Assembly (NCBI RefSeq): GCF_003011885.1 | Contig: NZ_PXXO01000010.1 | Coordinates: forward strand, 41,590 to 105,589 | Origin: Cyanobium usitatum str. Tous | GTDB lineage: Bacteria; Cyanobacteriota; Cyanobacteriia; PCC-6307; Cyanobiaceae | Direction of reading: 5' to 3' | DNA: 64,000 nt | Shown: piece by piece, positions 27,278 through 36,959 of the stretch | How the letters are laid out: each line of letters starts with the position of its first letter | Position numbering within the stretch: the stretch's first letter is position 1 | Made by a program: the position numbers and the translations under genes | Notes under the pieces: model-generated | What the model was told of the DNA's origin: nothing | Databases searched by the model: none | What the model saw: the letters and a program-made list of their open reading frames with translations, nothing else

Positions 27278-28349
27278 AATCCGTCACTTTTCCAGTGCCA
27301 GCCTGGCCATCCTCTTCCCCATCCAGCAGCTGCTGACGCTGGCGACGCCGGGAGAGCTGCCGCAATCCGGGCGCCAGGCGGGGCTCTAGACCCTGACCGC
27401 GGCGCCGCAGCCCCGACCCGTCAGGGGAGTCCGCAACCCGGCCCGTTCGCTCGCCATCCAGCAGCAGATCGCTCAGGCACTGGGCATAAAGGGGGTAACG
27501 CTCCCAGTCGGAGCCAACGGCACAGCCGGGATCGCCCTGGTGCAGGCAATTGCTGAAGCGGCAGCAGCCCAAGCCCAGTCGTTGCCGAATCTCCGGAAAC
27601 AGGGGGCCTAGGGCAACGGGGTCGGCGGGCAGCCGCGGCCTATTGAATCCAGGCGTGTCGGCCAGCAGGGCTCCGGGCGCCAAGGGGAAAAGCTCCACGT
27701 GGCGGGTGGTGTGGCGGCCCCGCTGCAGCCGCCCTGACACCGCCGCCACCCGCAGGCCGAGCTCGGGGCAAAGACGGTTGAGCACGCTGCTCTTCCCCAC
27801 CCCAGAAGGTCCACAAAGCACGGCGATACCTGGCTGGGCCAGCCGCTGCAGCAAAGGCTCCATGCCCTCGCCACTACTGGTAGATACCGCCAGGGCGTCG
27901 TAACCCCAGGCAGCAGCTCGCTGGCACCAACTAGCCACCTCGTCAGGCGAAACCAGATCCGCCTTGGAGAACACCAACTGCACCGGCCGCCCCGTCGCCT
28001 CAGCCGTCAACAAAAAGCGTGTGAGCTGGAGCAGATCCAGCTCTGGCTCCGCCAGCGCCACCACCACCACCACGAGGGCCACATTGGCCACGGCGGGCCG
28101 CTCAAGCAGGCTCTGACGCGGCTCCAGGGCCGCCACAGCCGCCCGGCCAGCGGGCCAGTCGATGCCATCCACCCAAACGCGATCCCCAACGGCGATGGTT
28201 TGGCCGCTTTTGCCAAGGCGGGTGCGCCGGGTGCACAAAAGTCGACTCAGGCCAGTGGGCCCTAGCTGATCCAGTTCCACCCAGCAGTAATTGGCCAGCA
28301 GGGCCACCACCTGCCCAATTAGGCGCAACCGCCCAGGCTCAACCTCCAT
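27252..28349 (-). CDS. rsgA: Ribosome small-subunit GTPase RsgA
   Basis: The 365-residue protein has an OB-fold start ([30 protein letters not shown]), a circularly permuted GTPase with the P-loop GPSGVGKSS and DTPGF motif, and a zinc knuckle ([15 protein letters not shown]). RsgA checks late 30S maturation. ATG 28349 overlaps the tusA end by 11 bases, which favours it over the upstream 28412 start. A C-terminal tail of about 70 residues, rich in Arg/Gln, goes beyond the usual end. Confidence 0.93.
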   Translation of the reverse strand: MEVEPGRLRLIGQVVALLANYCWVELDQLGPTGLSRLLCTRRTRLGKSGQTIAVGDRVWVDGIDWPAGRAAVAALEPRQSLLERPAVANVALVVVVVALAEPELDLLQLTRFLLTAEATGRPVQLVFSKADLVSPDEVASWCQRAAAWGYDALAVSTSSGEGMEPLLQRLAQPGIAVLCGPSGVGKSSVLNRLCPELGLRVAAVSGRLQRGRHTTRHVELFPLAPGALLADTPGFNRPRLPADPVALGPLFPEIRQRLGLGCCRFSNCLHQGDPGCAVGSDWERYPLYAQCLSDLLLDGERTGRVADSPDGSGLRRRGQGLEPRLAPGLRQLSRRRQRQQLLDGEEDGQAGTGKVTDFSRPDLAD

Positions 28350-28599
28350 GACAGCGAACCTGCAGCCGCACGGCCCCTTGTTGCTCCGGGTGATCGCAGC
28401 AGGTAACCCCATGACCTGCGCTCTCCAGCCCCTGGGTCACCTGCTGCTGGGGCTCTCCCCGATCTAGGTCCACCTGCAGGATCTGGCCAGGAACCAAACG
28501 CTCCAGGGCCAGCTTGGTGCGAATGAAGTTGAGCGGACAAGCGATGCCACGCAGATCGAGCTGGGCATCTGGGTTGCCGTCTGCCCAACTGGCGCTCAA
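28339..28599 (-). CDS. tusA: TusA/SirA-family sulfur carrier protein
   Basis: The 86-residue protein has the family signature [18 protein letters not shown] with the sulfur-accepting Cys21. TusA carries sulfur as a persulfide for tRNA thiolation or other sulfur-transfer jobs. Its start is inside the dnaJ stop (ATGA) and its end overlaps the rsgA start, so all three are translationally coupled. Whether it really works with the tRNA thiolation system here is not known, since tusBCD and tusE are not seen. Confidence 0.85.
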   Translation of the reverse strand: MSASWADGNPDAQLDLRGIACPLNFIRTKLALERLVPGQILQVDLDRGEPQQQVTQGLESAGHGVTCCDHPEQQGAVRLQVRCHGG

Positions 28600-29711
28600 C
28601 CGAAGAGGCCCCCAAACAAGCCGCTTTTATGGGGATGCTTGTGGCCCTTGTTGGTGTGGTGGCCGGCCAGCTGCTCCAGCAACTCCCGCTCCTCAGCATT
28701 GAGCTTGGTGGGCAGCTGCACCTTGATGCTGACCAGGTGGTTGCCTCGAGCCACCGGATTGCCCAGCTTGGGCACCCCCTTGCTCTGCAGGGTGAGCACC
28801 GCTCCGGGCTGGGTACCGGCTGGAATCTCCAACGACTCCTGGCCGTCCACCGTGTCTACCTCGATGGTGTCGCCCAAAATGGCCTGGAGGTAATTGAGCG
28901 TCACCTCCGAGTGGATGTTGATGCCATCGCGGCGTAAGCCAGCAGCCGATTGAACGCTGAGGAACACATAGAGATCGCCGGCGGGACCACCCCGCTGGCC
29001 GGCATTGCCCTCATTTGCCACCCGCAGCCGGGTGCCGGAATCAACCCCAGCTGGGATGTTGATCCGCAGCTTTTTCCGCACTTGCTGCAGACCTTGGCCA
29101 CCGCAGGCGCCGCAGGGGTCGGCAATCACCTGGCCGCTGCCCTCACAGGTAGGACAAGCCGCCACCTGGGTAAAACTGCCGAATGGGGTGCGGGTGGCCC
29201 GACGCACCTGGCCGGCGCCGCCACAGGTGCCGCAACTTGTGGGTCCACTGCCCGCCTTGGCACCGGATCCCTGGCAGGTGCTGCAGGTTTCGAGATGGCG
29301 AATCTGCACCTCCTTCTCGATACCAAACACCGCCTCTTGGAAGTTGATGGTGAGGTCGAGGCGCAGGTCATCGCCTTGACGGGGACCACGTCGCCGCGGA
29401 CCTGCTCCAGCACCCGCCCCCCCAAAGCCACTGAAGAAGGTCTCAAACAGGTCGGCAAAGCCGCCCATGTCGCCCATATCAGGGGCGCCGCCGCCGCCTA
29501 GGCCCGCCTCACCAAACTGGTCGTAACGGGCGCGAGTCTGGGGGTCGCTGAGCACCTCATAGGCCCGGCCGATCTCCTTGAATTTGTCTTCAGCCCCAGG
29601 ATCTTTGTTGACATCCGGGTGGTACTGACGGGCCATCCGCCGGTAGGCCCGCTTCAAGGTGTCTGGATCGGCGTCGCGGGCAGTGCCGAGCAGGTCGTAG
29701 TAGTCGGCCAT
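28596..29711 (-). CDS. dnaJ: Chaperone DnaJ
   Basis: The 371-residue protein has the J-domain with HPD in [11 protein letters not shown] (about residues 30-40), a Gly/Phe-rich region, the zinc-finger domain with four CxxCxGxG-type motifs ([32 protein letters not shown]), and the substrate-binding C-terminus. DnaJ stimulates the DnaK ATPase. It overlaps the grpE stop by one base; this grpE-dnaJ pair has no dnaK next to it. Confidence 0.96.
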   Translation of the reverse strand: MADYYDLLGTARDADPDTLKRAYRRMARQYHPDVNKDPGAEDKFKEIGRAYEVLSDPQTRARYDQFGEAGLGGGGAPDMGDMGGFADLFETFFSGFGGAGAGAGPRRRGPRQGDDLRLDLTINFQEAVFGIEKEVQIRHLETCSTCQGSGAKAGSGPTSCGTCGGAGQVRRATRTPFGSFTQVAACPTCEGSGQVIADPCGACGGQGLQQVRKKLRINIPAGVDSGTRLRVANEGNAGQRGGPAGDLYVFLSVQSAAGLRRDGINIHSEVTLNYLQAILGDTIEVDTVDGQESLEIPAGTQPGAVLTLQSKGVPKLGNPVARGNHLVSIKVQLPTKLNAEERELLEQLAGHHTNKGHKHPHKSGLFGGLFG

Positions 29712-30394
29712 CAGCCGTCCTGCTCCTCAGCCTGGCCATTCTCAGCTGCTTGGGGGCCAGCGGGGACGGCGCCGGAACCAGGCCCCATCGACACCTTGAC
29801 CAGGGCGTGGCGCAGCACCCGACCGTTTAGGTGGTAGCCGCGCTGCAACTCCTCGATCACCACATCTTCGGCGTGGGCCTCGCTGGGTTCACGCAGTACC
29901 GCCTCATGCAAGCTGGGATCGAAGGGTTCACCCTCTACCCGCATCGGTGAAACCCCCAGCTGCTTGAACACATCCACTAGCTGCTTGTACAGGCCCTGAT
30001 AGCTGCGATGCAGCGCCTGGGCTTCCTCATGCTGGGGATTCAGCTGCTGCCTTGCCCGGTCGAAGTTATCGACCACCGGCAAAATCTCACCCAAGGTGGA
30101 GCAGGTGATCTGGAGGCGCAGGTCTTCGCTGTCGCGGCTCTGGCGCTTGCGGAAGTTGTCGAAGTCGGCAGCCAGACGCATGTATTGGCCGTTGAGGGCC
30201 TCATGCTCTGCCTTGAGTGCCGCCAGCTGGCCAGCCAGATCGGAACCCTGATCAGAAATCTGGTGAGAGCCGGCCTCCTGTCTAGCCTCCATCTCCGGAG
30301 TAGCCGGAATCTCGCTGGGATCAGCTGCTTGGGGGGCCCCAGCTCCCAGGTTGCTGTCACCGCTCATCGAGGTGTCACCGCTCATGGCTGACAA
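29711..30394 (-). CDS. grpE: Nucleotide exchange factor GrpE
   Basis: The 227-residue protein has a low-complexity, acidic N-terminus (about 60 residues) and then the GrpE coiled coil and beta domain, including [22 protein letters not shown] and the C-terminal [19 protein letters not shown]. GrpE makes DnaK release ADP. It opens the grpE-dnaJ-tusA-rsgA operon. Confidence 0.96.
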   Translation of the reverse strand: MSAMSGDTSMSGDSNLGAGAPQAADPSEIPATPEMEARQEAGSHQISDQGSDLAGQLAALKAEHEALNGQYMRLAADFDNFRKRQSRDSEDLRLQITCSTLGEILPVVDNFDRARQQLNPQHEEAQALHRSYQGLYKQLVDVFKQLGVSPMRVEGEPFDPSLHEAVLREPSEAHAEDVVIEELQRGYHLNGRVLRHALVKVSMGPGSGAVPAGPQAAENGQAEEQDG

Positions 30395-30473
30395 GGTCGG
30401 ACTTTGGTTCTAGACATGTTGAAGCGCCGGGCCTACCTCCCACAAGCGGCGGAAGCCCGCACCTTCTGGCTCC

Positions 30474-32303
30474 ATGACCCTCACCCCTTCCCGCCCCGTC
30501 CCTGAAGCCAGCAGCGAAGAGCAGCAGCGTCTGGAGGTGGAGCTACTGGTTGGTGAACCGGTGCTGCAAGCAACCGAGTTGCAGACCCTTGGTCAAGACT
30601 TACTTTTTAGGGGCAAAGGGCTGCCAGAAGCCCGCTGGCGCGAACTGGGCGCCTTGCCCCTTCAAGAAGCCAAAGGAAGATTGGTAGTTGCCGTACCGAG
30701 CAACTGGGGGGCCCAGCAGCGCCAGAGTTTAAGTGAGGAATTGCAACGTGCCGGCTTCAACGCGGAGCTGAAGTTGGCCTTGGCGACAAATCTCACAACT
30801 GCACTCACTGCAAAAGCACCAACTCCCGCTCCCGAAGTCTCCAAGCCAGCCCAACCGCGACCACCTGCAAGCTTTAACGCCCCCCGCTCCCTAACCAAAG
30901 ACCTAGGCATCCCTGGCACCGCCGAGGGGCAGCTGCAAGAGGTTGCCGATGTCGAAGATCTGGAGATCAATGCTGCTGCAGCCAGCAGCAGTGCCAATGC
31001 TTCACCAATCATCAGCTTGGTGGACAGAATCCTGATCGAGGCCCTCACCTCTGGTGCAAGTGATATTCACGTGGAACCCCAGGAAAACACCCTGGAAATT
31101 CGCTTTCGCCTCGACGGTGTGCTGCAGAAGCACTTCGAGGACCTGCCAAAGAGCCTGACACCAGCCGTCACATCACGCATCAAAATCATGGCGGAGCTGG
31201 ACATCGCCGAGCGGCGATTGCCTCAAGACGGCCGCATCAGGCGCATGTTCCGCGGCCGCAAAATGGATTTTCGGGTAAGCACTTTGCCCAGCCGGAACGG
31301 TGAAAAAATATGCTTGCGCCTACTTGACAGCGGCGCCACCCAGCTCGGCCTGGAATCCCTAATCACCGATGCGGATGCCAGAAGAACCCTGCGAGAGCTG
31401 GGATCTAAACCCTACGGAATGATTCTGGTAACGGGCCCGACCGGCTCGGGCAAGTCAACCACCCTCTACGCCCTACTGGCTGAGCGCAACGATCCAGGCA
31501 TCAACATTTCCACAGTTGAAGACCCGATCGAATACACCCTGCATGGGATCACCCAAACCCAAGTAAATCGAGAGAAGGGGCTCGATTTCAGTACGGCTCT
31601 ACGTGCCTTTATGCGACAGGACCCCGACGTTTTGCTGGTGGGGGAAACCCGCGACTTGGAGACGGCCAAAACGGCGATCGAGGCCGCACTTACGGGCCAC
31701 CTAGTGATGACCACCCTGCACTGCAACGACGCAGCCAGCGCCATCGCCCGCCTCGATGAAATGGGTGTGGAGCCCTTCATGGTGAGCGCATCACTGCTGG
31801 GCATCGTGTCCCAGCGGCTGCTACGACGGGTGTGTACGGCTTGCCGAATCAGTTACACCCCCAATCCGGAAGAACTGGCCCGTTTTGGTCTGTTGAGTAG
31901 CCACGAAACCACGGTGACCTTCTTCAAGGCCAACACCCAGAACCGCAACCAGGAAGGCTGCTGCCCTGCTTGCAGCGGTGCCGGCTACAAAGGAAGAATC
32001 GGTGTCTACGAAATCCTACGGATGACGGATACCTTGGCAGCAGCTGTCGCCAAGAGGCAACCCACAGATGTGCTGCGGCGAATGGCGCTTGAAAACGGCA
32101 TGAAAACCCTTTTGGGCTACGGGCTGCAGCTAGTGCGCGAAGGTCACACAACCCTGGCCGAGGTCGAACGGATGCTGCTCACTGATTCAGGCCTGGAAGC
32201 TGAACGCCGCTCTAAATCACTAAGCACGCTCACCTGCAGCAACTGCGGCGCCGGGCTCCATGACGACTGGCTTGAATGTCCCTACTGTCTAACCAGCCGC
32301 TGA
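30474..32303 (+). CDS. pilB: Type IV pilus assembly ATPase PilB (GspE family)
   Basis: The 609-residue protein has a type II/IV secretion ATPase N-terminal domain (residues about 20-130), a linker, then the ATPase core with ASDIHVEPQE, the Walker A loop GPTGSGKST (about 320) and aspartate-box DPIEYT and VGETRD. It powers pilus extension. The metal-binding four-cysteine region CTACRISYTP...CCPACSG is usual for this family. The C-terminal last 20 residues carry a second zinc-ribbon-like pair CSNCG ... CPYC, unusual for PilB. pilT follows after seven bases. Confidence 0.93.
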   Translation: MTLTPSRPVPEASSEEQQRLEVELLVGEPVLQATELQTLGQDLLFRGKGLPEARWRELGALPLQEAKGRLVVAVPSNWGAQQRQSLSEELQRAGFNAELKLALATNLTTALTAKAPTPAPEVSKPAQPRPPASFNAPRSLTKDLGIPGTAEGQLQEVADVEDLEINAAAASSSANASPIISLVDRILIEALTSGASDIHVEPQENTLEIRFRLDGVLQKHFEDLPKSLTPAVTSRIKIMAELDIAERRLPQDGRIRRMFRGRKMDFRVSTLPSRNGEKICLRLLDSGATQLGLESLITDADARRTLRELGSKPYGMILVTGPTGSGKSTTLYALLAERNDPGINISTVEDPIEYTLHGITQTQVNREKGLDFSTALRAFMRQDPDVLLVGETRDLETAKTAIEAALTGHLVMTTLHCNDAASAIARLDEMGVEPFMVSASLLGIVSQRLLRRVCTACRISYTPNPEELARFGLLSSHETTVTFFKANTQNRNQEGCCPACSGAGYKGRIGVYEILRMTDTLAAAVAKRQPTDVLRRMALENGMKTLLGYGLQLVREGHTTLAEVERMLLTDSGLEAERRSKSLSTLTCSNCGAGLHDDWLECPYCLTSR

Positions 32304-32310
32304 GGGTCCC

Positions 32311-33390
32311 ATGGCCGTGATGATTGAAGACTTGATGACCGAGCTTGTAAAGGATGGCGGCAGTGATCTCCATATCAGTGCAGGCATACCTCCCTATGGA
32401 AGGTTCAACGGTCAACTGAGACCCATACATGATGATTCCCTAAATGAAGAAAACTGCAATAAACTAATCTTCTCCATGCTAAATAATGCCCAGCGCAAGC
32501 AGCTAGAGCAAACCTGGGAACTAGATTGCGCCTATGGCCTTAAAGGGATCGCCCGCTTCAGAGTCAATGTTTATCGCCAGAGGGGTACCTACGCCGCCTG
32601 CCTGCGAGCCCTTGCCAACACCGTGCCCACTCTGGAAAGCCTTGGGCTACCACCGATTGTGGAGGAAATGAGCCACATGCCCAAAGGGCTGATTCTCGTA
32701 ACAGGCCCCACCGGCTCCGGCAAAACCACAACCTTGGCGGCGATGCTCGAGCACATAAACCAAACCCGGGCAGAACATATATTGACCATTGAAGACCCGA
32801 TTGAATTCACATACAGACCAGTAAAAAGTGTCATCCATCAGCGCCAGCTAAACGATGACACCCGCAGTTTTGCCAATGCCCTAAAGGCCGCCCTTCGGGA
32901 AGATCCCGACGTAATCCTGGTGGGTGAGCTCCGAGACCTAGACACCATCCAGTTAGCAATTACGGCAGCAGAGACCGGTCACCTGGTATTTGGCACCCTG
33001 CACACCAGTTCGGCCGCCCAGACCGTGGACCGCATGGTGGATGTTTTTCCCCCCACCCAGCAGACCCAGATTCGGGTGCAGCTAAGCAGCAGCCTTGTGG
33101 CCGTTTTTGCCCAGACCCTTTGCAAGCGGCACAATCCAAGCCCGGGCCAATCTGGTCGTGTCATGGCCCAGGAGATCATGATCAATACACCAGCCACCGC
33201 AAACCTGATCCGGGAAGGTAAAACCGCACAGCTTTACTCTGCGATTCAGACAGGCGGTCAACTATCCATGCAAACGCTGGAAAAAGCCCTTGGGGATCTG
33301 GTTCTCAGCAACCAGGTCACGATGGATGAAGCCCTTTTGAAAACCTCAAGACCTGAAGAGCTCAAACGTTTAGTCAACCAACTGGGCTGA
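32311..33390 (+). CDS. pilT: Type IV pilus retraction ATPase PilT
   Basis: The 359-residue protein has the PilT ATPase core: SDLHISAGIPPYGR, Walker A GPTGSGKTT (about residue 132), DPIEFTYRP, VGELRDLDTI and the AIRAG-like end. It drives pilus retraction, opposing PilB. Codon usage is somewhat less GC-rich in its first third (CATGATGATTCCCTAAATGAAG). It is seven bases after pilB and 24 before pilC, so the three form an operon. Only pilB, pilT and pilC of the type IV machinery are in the window. Confidence 0.93.
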   Translation: MAVMIEDLMTELVKDGGSDLHISAGIPPYGRFNGQLRPIHDDSLNEENCNKLIFSMLNNAQRKQLEQTWELDCAYGLKGIARFRVNVYRQRGTYAACLRALANTVPTLESLGLPPIVEEMSHMPKGLILVTGPTGSGKTTTLAAMLEHINQTRAEHILTIEDPIEFTYRPVKSVIHQRQLNDDTRSFANALKAALREDPDVILVGELRDLDTIQLAITAAETGHLVFGTLHTSSAAQTVDRMVDVFPPTQQTQIRVQLSSSLVAVFAQTLCKRHNPSPGQSGRVMAQEIMINTPATANLIREGKTAQLYSAIQTGGQLSMQTLEKALGDLVLSNQVTMDEALLKTSRPEELKRLVNQLG

Positions 33391-33414
33391 TTCACCACTA
33401 GGAACTCCTAAGCC

Positions 33415-34674
33415 ATGCCTGCCTTCGTTGCCACCTACGTCAATCCTCAAGGCAAGTCAGTGCTTGTGGATATCGAGGCGACCGATCCGGCCCAGGCCAA
33501 GCGCAGCCTGAGGCTGCGAGGCATCCGAGCCACCGAAATCAAGGCCAAGCCGAAAACCACGGCGACGGGATCTAGTGCCGCAGCCCAACTAAGTGAAAAA
33601 CTCAAATTCTCAAAACTCAATGAACTGCTAGAGGCGAAACCTGGCATCAAAGATAAAGCTGTATTTGCCAGCAAGATGTCGGCCCTTGTCAATGCTGGCG
33701 TACCAATTGTGCGCAGCATCGACCTAATGGCATCTCAACAAAAGATGCCCCTGTTTAAACGGGCCCTACAATCGATCAGCCTGGAGGTAAACCAGGGGAT
33801 CTCCCTAGGCGAAGCCCTGCGGCGCTGGCCCAAAGTATTTGACAAGCTCAGCATCGCCATGGTGGAGGCGGGGGAAGCCGGCGGTGTGCTGGATGAATCC
33901 CTAAAGAGACTGGCCAAACTGCTTGAGGACAACGCCAAGTTGCAAAACCAGATCAAAGGGGCCATGGGCTATCCGGTGGCTGTGTTGTTCATCGCCATCT
34001 CAGTCTTTCTAGGAATGACAATCTTCATCATTCCCACTTTTGCGGGTATTTTTGATGGCCTAGGCGCCGAACTCCCCTGGTTCACCCAGATGATGGTGGA
34101 CCTAAGTAGCCTACTGCGCTCAACCTTTTCTCTGTATCTGGTATTAGGACTTATTGCCGGGATATTTCTATTTGGTAAGTTTTATGCCACACCGATAGGC
34201 CGGCGGCGAGTAGATGCCCTTGTGCTCAAGCTCCCCCTGTTTGGCGAATTGATTCAAAAAACAGCAACGGCCCAGTTCTGCCGGACCTTTAGCTCCCTAA
34301 CGCGAGCGGGGGTGCCCATTTTGATGTCACTTGACATAGTCAGGGAAATCACAAATAATTCCATTATCTCAGATGCAATTAGCAATAGCCGCCAAGACGT
34401 GTTGCAGGGAATTCCGTTAAGTGTGGCGCTTGGACGCATGAACGTATTTCCTGATATGTCTATAAGCATGCTCTCCATCGGCGAGGAAACAGGCGAAATG
34501 GACGCCATGCTCTCCAAGGTGGCTGACTTTTATGAAGACGAAGTGGAAGCCACCGTCAAGGCACTCACCTCCATGCTGGAGCCCGCCATGATCGTGCTTG
34601 TCGGCGGCATTGTGGCTTCAATCCTGCTGGCTATGTATCTACCGATGTTCTCAGTGTTTGATCAAATCAAATAA
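33415..34674 (+). CDS. pilC: Type IV pilus inner-membrane protein PilC
   Basis: The 419-residue protein contains two GspF/PilC domains of about 110 residues each (starting near residues 75 and 280) and three membrane helices at the domain ends (GYPVAVLFIAISVFLGMTIFI; TFSLYLVLGLIAGIFL; AMIVLVGGIVASILLAMYL). PilC anchors the pilus motors at the inner membrane. A hydrophilic linker (residues about 40-70, AKPKTTATGSSAAAQLSEK) precedes the first domain. It overlaps the end of the flavoprotein gene on the other strand by 13 bases. Confidence 0.93.
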   Translation: MPAFVATYVNPQGKSVLVDIEATDPAQAKRSLRLRGIRATEIKAKPKTTATGSSAAAQLSEKLKFSKLNELLEAKPGIKDKAVFASKMSALVNAGVPIVRSIDLMASQQKMPLFKRALQSISLEVNQGISLGEALRRWPKVFDKLSIAMVEAGEAGGVLDESLKRLAKLLEDNAKLQNQIKGAMGYPVAVLFIAISVFLGMTIFIIPTFAGIFDGLGAELPWFTQMMVDLSSLLRSTFSLYLVLGLIAGIFLFGKFYATPIGRRRVDALVLKLPLFGELIQKTATAQFCRTFSSLTRAGVPILMSLDIVREITNNSIISDAISNSRQDVLQGIPLSVALGRMNVFPDMSISMLSIGEETGEMDAMLSKVADFYEDEVEATVKALTSMLEPAMIVLVGGIVASILLAMYLPMFSVFDQIK

Positions 34675-35927
34675 CTCTCAGCCAAAGCCTGGCCAGCCAG
34701 CCAGCCGCTGCTCCAGCAGTGCTGGAAGTTGAACCCCCCCGTCACCCCGTCCACATCCAAAAGTTCACCCACCAAATAAAGACCAGGCTGCTGGCGGCTC
34801 TCCATCGTCGCCAGGTTCACCTCACCTAGAGGAATGCCCCCTGCCGTCACGAATTCTTCGCCGAAGGGGCCCCGCCCGGTAATGGCCAGCCGGGTATCAC
34901 GCAAGGCCGATACCAACAGCTGTTGGTGCCGCTTAGCAAGATCAGCCCAGCGCTGCTGAGGGTCTAGGCCATGGCGCTGCAACAGGGCCAGCCATAGGCG
35001 CCGGCTGAGGGCGGGCCAGGGGCGCCAGTTGGCTAGTTGCCGCTTGGCCTGGTCTCGCTTGGCCTCGGCAAACAAGCCCTCAAGATCCTGCTGGGACAAG
35101 CCACCACTCCAATCAAGGCGCAGCTCACCCCGATAGCCACTGGCCTTGAGGGCGCGGGCAGCAAAAGCCGTGAGCCGCAGGGTGGCTGGACCGGACAGAC
35201 CCCAATGGGTGATCAGCACCGGGCCCCGCTGGCGAAAAGGCTGGCCAGCCCGAGCGGCCTGGGGCTCCTGGGGCAGGTGCAAAGCCAGCTCCACCGGATC
35301 CATCACCACTCCGGCCAGCTCCAGCAGGGGATCGCCAGCCAGGGCCAAAGTGAATAGGGAGGGCACAGGCGCCACCAGTCCATGGCCTAGGGCCGCCGCC
35401 AGCTGGCGGCCGCTGGGATGGCTGCCGGTGGCAAGCACCAACCGATCAGCTCTGATCGCTCCGCCGCCCCGTACTAGCAGGTCAAAACCACCGGCAGCAG
35501 CAGCGGCCCTCTGCAGGCTCACCCCTGTGTGCAGCTGCACCCCGGCCTGGAGGGCCGCTCGGCGCAAGGTGGCTGCCACCGATTCGGCACGATTTGAGCG
35601 GGGAAACAGGCGGCCGTCCGGCTCCTCCACCAGCTCGAGGCCATGGTCAGCAAACCAGGCGACGGCATCGCCGGGAGCAAAGCGCGAAAAGGGACCCCGC
35701 AGGGCTTGGCCACCCCGGGGATAGTGCCCCACCAACGCCCGAGGATCCCAGCAGGCATGGGTGACATTGCAGCGCCCACCGCCACTGATCAACACCTTGT
35801 TCAACGGCTCGTTGGTGGCTTCCAGCAGGGCGATATCGCCAAGGCCGGCCTCAGCAGCACAGATGGCTGCCATAAAGCCGGCGGCACCGCCACCGGCCAC
35901 GACAACGGCAGCATGAATTGGCAGCAT
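34662..35927 (-). CDS. BaiN/HI0933-family flavoprotein
   Basis: From ATG 35927 the protein is 421 residues. It has an N-terminal FAD-binding VVVAGGGAAGFMAA motif, the KVLISGGGRCNVTH hallmark of the HI0933/BaiN family, an inserted domain (residues about 190-340) and the C-terminal TAGGIPLGEVN and GELLDVDGVTGGFNFQHCWSSG. It is a predicted NAD(P)/FAD-dependent oxidoreductase; its substrate is not known. The longer reading to 36089 lacks family-like residues and would overlap dusA. Confidence 0.9.
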   Translation of the reverse strand: MLPIHAAVVVAGGGAAGFMAAICAAEAGLGDIALLEATNEPLNKVLISGGGRCNVTHACWDPRALVGHYPRGGQALRGPFSRFAPGDAVAWFADHGLELVEEPDGRLFPRSNRAESVAATLRRAALQAGVQLHTGVSLQRAAAAAGGFDLLVRGGGAIRADRLVLATGSHPSGRQLAAALGHGLVAPVPSLFTLALAGDPLLELAGVVMDPVELALHLPQEPQAARAGQPFRQRGPVLITHWGLSGPATLRLTAFAARALKASGYRGELRLDWSGGLSQQDLEGLFAEAKRDQAKRQLANWRPWPALSRRLWLALLQRHGLDPQQRWADLAKRHQQLLVSALRDTRLAITGRGPFGEEFVTAGGIPLGEVNLATMESRQQPGLYLVGELLDVDGVTGGFNFQHCWSSGWLAGQALAESYLI

Positions 35928-35933
35928 GGGGAG

Positions 35934-36959
35934 ATGGGCCAGATCGATCCAGCCAGTTATCGCTTCAGTGTGGCCCCGATGATGGACTACACCGATCGGC
36001 ACTTCCGGGTGCTGATGCGGCAGATCAGCAGGCGCAGCCTGCTTTACACCGAAATGGTGGTAGCCCAGGCCCTGCACCACGCCAGGCAAGCACCTGATGC
36101 CAGCGCACCGGGGGGGCGGCTGGAGCGCCTACTTGGCTTCGATCCGATCGAAAAACCCCTAGCCCTGCAAGTGGGCGGCGACGATCCTGGCTTGCTGGCT
36201 GAGGCCGCTGCCCTGGCGGCTGATTGGGGCTACGATGAAATCAACCTGAATGTGGGCTGCCCCAGCGAGAAGGTGCAAAAAGGCCGCTTTGGGGCCTGTC
36301 TGATGGCCGATCCTGACCAAGTGGCCCGCTGCGTTGCCGCCATGGCCGCCGCCTGCCCCTTGCCGGTAACGGTGAAACACCGCATCGGCATTGACGAGCG
36401 CGACTCATACGCCGAGTTGCTGGCCTTCGTGGATGCGGTGGCGGCAGCGGGAGCCCAGCGCTTTGCAGTACACGCGCGCAAAGCGTGGCTGGAGGGGCTC
36501 GATCCCAAACAGAACCGCACGATCCCACCCTTGCGCTACGACGTGGTGCACGCCCTCAAGCGCGATCGACCGCAACTGAGCATCGAGTTAAACGGCGGTC
36601 TGGAAAGCCTGGACGACTGCGTGCAGCAGCTCGAATTGGTGGACGGGGCAATGGTGGGTCGGGCTGCTTATGCCCATCCCCTCCAGTGGAGGCAGGTGGA
36701 CCAGCAGATCTACGCCGACGACAGCCAGCCGCTGGCCACAGCCTCCAGCGTGGTGGGTGGTTTGGTTGCCTACGCCGAGCAATGGCGCAGTCGGGGCGGG
36801 CGGCTGTGGCCCATCGCCCGCCACCTAGTACATGTGGTGGAGGGGGTAGGCGGCGCCAAACGCTGGCGCCAGCAACTCACCGAAAAAGCAGGGGCAAGGG
36901 ACGCAGATGCTGGCGTTCTGGCAGCCGCGGCCCTATCCCTGGCAGAGCGGGGCTACTAG
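35934..36959 (+). CDS. dusA: tRNA-dihydrouridine(20/20a) synthase DusA
   Basis: The 341-residue protein has a TIM-barrel FMN domain with VAPMMDYTDRHFR, the proton-donating Cys109 in NLNVGCPSEKVQKGRFGA, and GIDERDSY. The long C-terminal domain with the helical end is the DusA type, which reduces U20 and U20a in tRNA. The start ATG 35934 is six bases from the divergent start of the flavoprotein, leaving no room for two separate promoters. Its last four bases overlap the rbp gene end. Confidence 0.93.
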   Translation: MGQIDPASYRFSVAPMMDYTDRHFRVLMRQISRRSLLYTEMVVAQALHHARQAPDASAPGGRLERLLGFDPIEKPLALQVGGDDPGLLAEAAALAADWGYDEINLNVGCPSEKVQKGRFGACLMADPDQVARCVAAMAAACPLPVTVKHRIGIDERDSYAELLAFVDAVAAAGAQRFAVHARKAWLEGLDPKQNRTIPPLRYDVVHALKRDRPQLSIELNGGLESLDDCVQQLELVDGAMVGRAAYAHPLQWRQVDQQIYADDSQPLATASSVVGGLVAYAEQWRSRGGRLWPIARHLVHVVEGVGGAKRWRQQLTEKAGARDADAGVLAAAALSLAERGY

